Positions 46,964 to 50,033 of a stretch of 50,033 nucleotides of DNA are shown piece by piece. Where the stretch lies: assembly GCA_028712445.1 (NCBI GenBank), contig JAQTPY010000001.1, positions 1 through 50,033 of the forward strand, given 5' to 3'. Source of the DNA: Minisyncoccota bacterium. Its GTDB lineage: Bacteria; Patescibacteriota; Minisyncoccia; Minisyncoccales; RBG-13-42-11. Every line of letters begins with the position of its first letter. Within the stretch, counting starts at the first letter, position 1. The notes below the pieces were generated by a model, which saw only the letters and a program-made list of their open reading frames with translations, was not told the origin of the DNA and ran no database searches. The translations under genes were made by a program, and so were the position numbers.

Positions 46964-47572
46964 GTGAAAAACCGTGTAAGTTGCGTTCGGAGAAAAACTG
47001 TTGAAGTGGACATCTTAGTTGAGCTATGTCTTGACGACCCATCAGATCATCAGCTTTCGATAGTTGCGAAAAAAGATGAAGTGGGTTTCGGCCTATCAGC
47101 AATCAATCTATTTGAACATCTGTTCGCTCAGATCTACCACCATGGAAAATTAGGAGGAAAAATATTGGGAGAGGGAGATCTGCCCCATCATCTGATAGAA
47201 GATATTGGCATTTCTTTTGGTCAAGCCTTTAAAGAATCTCTGGGTGACAGAAAAGGAATAAGGCGGTTTGAAAGCATATCTGTTCCTTTCGAGGGAAGTC
47301 TAGCTGAAGTATCAGTCGATCTCAGTGGCCGCGGATACGCGTGCCTTAACTTTCAAGACGCTGACGATAAAACCCTTGCCGGAGTGGCCCAGCATTTCTT
47401 CGAAGGCGTGGCGCTGAATGGAGGATTTAATCTTTACGGAAAGATAATGACAGTAGGGACTCTCCGCAACGACCATCACAAGCTGGAAGCCTTCTGTAAG
47501 GCATTCGGCACCGTACTACACAGAGCTACCAGGATAGTTGACGCAAGCATTCCGAGCACAAAAGGAATATAA
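46964..47572 (+). CDS. Imidazoleglycerol-phosphate dehydratase (HisB)-like protein, GTG start
   Basis: EHLF, LPHHLIEDIGISFGQAFKESLGDRKGIRRF, VSVDLSGRGY, AQHFFEGVA, DHHKLEAFCKAFGTVLHRA, IPSTKG; SD aaggagga. Confidence 0.87.
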   Translation: MKNRVSCVRRKTVEVDILVELCLDDPSDHQLSIVAKKDEVGFGLSAINLFEHLFAQIYHHGKLGGKILGEGDLPHHLIEDIGISFGQAFKESLGDRKGIRRFESISVPFEGSLAEVSVDLSGRGYACLNFQDADDKTLAGVAQHFFEGVALNGGFNLYGKIMTVGTLRNDHHKLEAFCKAFGTVLHRATRIVDASIPSTKGI

Positions 47573-47577
47573 ATAAC

Positions 47578-47618
47578 AAACGGGCTTTTCGTCTTAGACG
47601 ATCAGCCCGTTTTTTTAG
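47578..47618. terminator. Bidirectional intrinsic terminator (HisB-like / gpsA convergence)
   Basis: aaacgggct...cgtc-tta-gacg...agcccgttttttt. Confidence 0.9.
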
Positions 47619-48595
47619 CTTATGATTCTGTTAACACTTTCTTTCGGATCTTTCCCTTCATAAATTACCCTGTACACCTCCTCGATTATCGGTAAATTAA
47701 CGAGATACTTTTTTGACAACTGGTAAACGGCATATGCTGTATGAAACCCCTCGACAGTAACCTTCCTTCTTTTCAGATCAGCCTCCACTTCCGCTATTCC
47801 TTTTTGAGCCAATGATTGGCCCAACTTGTAGTTCCTGCTTGAAGGATGAGCGGAGATTTCCAAATCTCCCCGGCCAGCAGGACCCTCAAAGGTTTCCTTC
47901 CTGGCATTCATTGCATCGCCGAGTAAAGTCATTTCTCTGACGCACTCGTCAATCAGCGCCTTTCTGAGGTTCTGATCCTCCTGTCCATTTTCAGCAAGAC
48001 CTATTCCGATTACCATCACGTTCTTCATTGCTCCAGCAAGCTGAACTCCGAGAAGATCAGTAGAGGGTTTAATGGTCAGCCAATCGGTCTCCAACAATTC
48101 TTTCATCTCTTTTAGAGAAGTTTCGTTGTCGGAGGCAAGGGTTTCTGCAACAGGAATCTTCAAGTGCACTTCTTTGCCATAACCAGCGCCAGTCAGATGA
48201 AGAATGTTAATTTTCGGTAATAGCTCTCGCGCTACCTGAAAAGGGAGAAGGCATGTTTCCTTTTCCATGCCCTTGGAAATCATCAGCAATGAGGAGAACT
48301 TGAACCCAGAAATTTTCTCGCACATTTCCCTTACCGCAAAGGAAGGAACAGCGAGCAACACCACATCCGATCCGTCTGTCTCTGTCAGATCGTTCGTTAT
48401 TAAAACGTCGCTTGGCATAACGATGGCTGAATCAGAATTCGCGACATTCTTTCTTGTCTTGGCCATCTCTTCCACAAGCTCTAAGTTGCGATCCCATATT
48501 ATAACATTGGCCTTGCCATACGTGCTTATAATATATCCTATTCCCCATCCCATCGCTCCCGCTCCCAAAATGCTGACCGTTTTTTTATTTGCCAT
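47615..48595 (-). CDS. gpsA: Glycerol-3-phosphate dehydrogenase [NAD(P)+]
   Basis: VSILGAGAMGWGIGYII, SKGMEKET, GVQLAGAMKNVMVIGIGLAENG, GPAGRGDLEIS, SRNYKLGQSLAQ. Confidence 0.92.
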   Translation of the reverse strand: MANKKTVSILGAGAMGWGIGYIISTYGKANVIIWDRNLELVEEMAKTRKNVANSDSAIVMPSDVLITNDLTETDGSDVVLLAVPSFAVREMCEKISGFKFSSLLMISKGMEKETCLLPFQVARELLPKINILHLTGAGYGKEVHLKIPVAETLASDNETSLKEMKELLETDWLTIKPSTDLLGVQLAGAMKNVMVIGIGLAENGQEDQNLRKALIDECVREMTLLGDAMNARKETFEGPAGRGDLEISAHPSSRNYKLGQSLAQKGIAEVEADLKRRKVTVEGFHTAYAVYQLSKKYLVNLPIIEEVYRVIYEGKDPKESVNRIIS

Positions 48596-48691
48596 AAAAT
48601 ATACTCTCCTTTAAATAATGATTGAAAGAGCTTAATTCTGCTCTTTCTAAAATGATATAAAAAACAGGTATTGTCAAATCAAACCGAAAAA

Positions 48692-49681
48692 TCAGACATT
48701 CCTGGTTAAAATCTTTTTTAATTTTCTGATTCCCCGGACTCTTTTTAAAACATATTCTTTAAAATATTTTTTCCCTTTAGAAGAATCCAGACTGTGATAT
48801 TTCACTATTCCCCACCACAACATCACCATTACATTAACCAACGCTCCCCAATAAATTGTTTCCTTATTTAAATTTCTTCCATAGATTTTCCCCATCTTTT
48901 CAAGAATCCTTTCAAACAATCTAAAACTCATTGGTTTCTTTTGAAAAAGATTGCCACCCAAAATTATTCCCAGATCATAATGCAAGCCATCTCTCATGTT
49001 GCAGCCGGCGTATTCGAAATCTATGAGATAAACTTTGCCGTTTTTAGCAAGTCTCAGATTTTCAAAGATTAAATCGTTATGAGTCGAAATCTTTCCTCCA
49101 AAAGAAAGCTTTTTCTTGGCAATTTCCTCGACCGTTTCAATTTGTCTAACATCTTCTTTGGTCAATAGTCCTTCTAAATTATGCTCTTTTGCTTGTCTTT
49201 TATATTTTTCGACTTCATCTCTAAAAACATCATACGGGTTAACAAATCTAACTCCGCTTGAATGAAAAGAATGAAGGGTTCTTATTAAAGATTCTTGCGT
49301 CTTTTGATTTTTCAAATCATTTCCGTCGATGTCTTTACCATCTATATATTCCATGACCATGGTTCCGTCAGGAAAATCAAATCTTTCTGCAGAATTCAGG
49401 ATATTTTTCTTGTTTAGAATATAAACAAAAAATCGAGGAACGACTCCTTTTAGATTTCTATTCCTGGTAATGGCTAAAATATTTTTCCCCTCAAACCCTC
49501 TGTTTACAATGTCTTTTCTTTCCCACGGGAGGCGGACGAAAAACTTTTTTCCTTTGAATTCAACTGTCCAGTTGCGATTGGTCTGACCCCCGGCTCTTTT
49601 GATCTTTAAAGGGCCTTTTCCCCACTCTTTGTCCAATTTTTTAATCAATTCAATATCTTTTTCCATAAACTCCTTTAACAA
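48692..49681 (-). CDS. Choline kinase / aminoglycoside phosphotransferase-like kinase
   Basis: GGQTNRNWTVEFKGKKFFVRLP, STHNDLIFENLRLAKNGKVYLIDFEYAGCNMRDGLHYDLG. Confidence 0.88.
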   Translation of the reverse strand: MLKEFMEKDIELIKKLDKEWGKGPLKIKRAGGQTNRNWTVEFKGKKFFVRLPWERKDIVNRGFEGKNILAITRNRNLKGVVPRFFVYILNKKNILNSAERFDFPDGTMVMEYIDGKDIDGNDLKNQKTQESLIRTLHSFHSSGVRFVNPYDVFRDEVEKYKRQAKEHNLEGLLTKEDVRQIETVEEIAKKKLSFGGKISTHNDLIFENLRLAKNGKVYLIDFEYAGCNMRDGLHYDLGIILGGNLFQKKPMSFRLFERILEKMGKIYGRNLNKETIYWGALVNVMVMLWWGIVKYHSLDSSKGKKYFKEYVLKRVRGIRKLKKILTRNV

Positions 49682-49748
49682 TGATATTTAAGCACAAATT
49701 AAGCTTGATTAAAATGGCAAATTGATGTAAAATAGTAAACGAATTGAT

Positions 49749-49820
49749 GGCGGCTATGGTGTAATGGCAGCACTAGAACCTGTGGAGTTCTCAGAGGCAG
49801 TTCAAATCTGCTTAGCCGCC
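49749..49820 (+). tRNA. tRNA-His(GUG), including G-1; CCA not encoded
   Basis: gcggcta/tagccgc acceptor with G-1:C73, anticodon arm agaac-ctGTGga-gttct, T-arm gcag-ttcaaat-ctgc. Confidence 0.92.
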
Positions 49821-49823
49821 CAC

Positions 49824-50033
49824 ATGAAAATATCTTTTGCTAAAAGCATCGGATTCTGTTCCGGAGTAAAAAGGGCCGTATTGATTGCAGAAAATGCTTT
49901 AAAAGAAGGAAAAAAACCTGTCTTTTTTTTAGGAAGTCTGGTTCATAACGAAAGAGTTGTTGGAAAATTCAAAGATAAAGGGATCAGGTTTATAAACAAG
50001 CTTGACGATGTCAAATCAGGCACCGTCATCATC
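49824..50033 (+). CDS. ispH: 4-hydroxy-3-methylbut-2-enyl diphosphate reductase, N-terminal part (truncated by window edge)
   Basis: Own translation: MKISFAKSIGFCSGVKRAVLIAENALKEGKKPVFFLGSLVHNERVVGKFKDKGIRFINKLDDVKSGTVII. Confidence 0.9.
   Translation, partial: MKISFAKSIGFCSGVKRAVLIAENALKEGKKPVFFLGSLVHNERVVGKFKDKGIRFINKLDDVKSGTVII

Noticed and set aside
1-50033. Alternative genetic code (TGA recoded)
   Set aside because: Genes such as topA and greA end at TGA in the expected position, and conserved proteins show no internal TGA.

Overview
The window is gene-dense, mostly minus-strand, and reads normally under the standard bacterial code. It looks like a small-genome bacterium of Patescibacteria/CPR type; that placement is inferred from gene content and compaction, not tested. 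Core content: topA 3' end, tRNA-Leu(CAA), tsaD/tsaC, a GlmU-like protein, YvcK-like, murA, iorBA, glmS, leuS, purE-like/purB, mtnP-like, tatD, metG, rsmI, an M16 protease, glyS, recO, ileS, argS, smpB-ssrA-infC-rpmI-rplT, a TreT-like glycosyltransferase, PolX/PHP, greA, gpsA, tRNA-His(GUG) and the ispH 5' end. Main items for follow-up: (1) an autonomous, highly structured ~340-nt RNA candidate at about 3030-3409 (minus), with a near-consensus promoter, an intrinsic terminator and mutually exclusive helices; (2) a phosphoribosyltransferase-like + Lrp/AsnC (HTH+RAM) fusion co-oriented and overlapping with an IMPase-family phosphatase and a HisC-like aminotransferase, divergent from a lone HisB-like dehydratase, which could be a partial histidine-type module with a possible PRPP/amino-acid dual sensor; (3) a PurE-like protein with SADRNP where SAHRTP is expected; (4) an IorA lacking the C-terminal ferredoxin domain; (5) short repeat-like sequences translated in frame inside ArgS, TatD and PolX; (6) terminators whose hairpins contain the stop codon; (7) a tmRNA with an atypical predicted tag abutting an infC with no ATG start. 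No CRISPR array, transposase or prophage was recognised.
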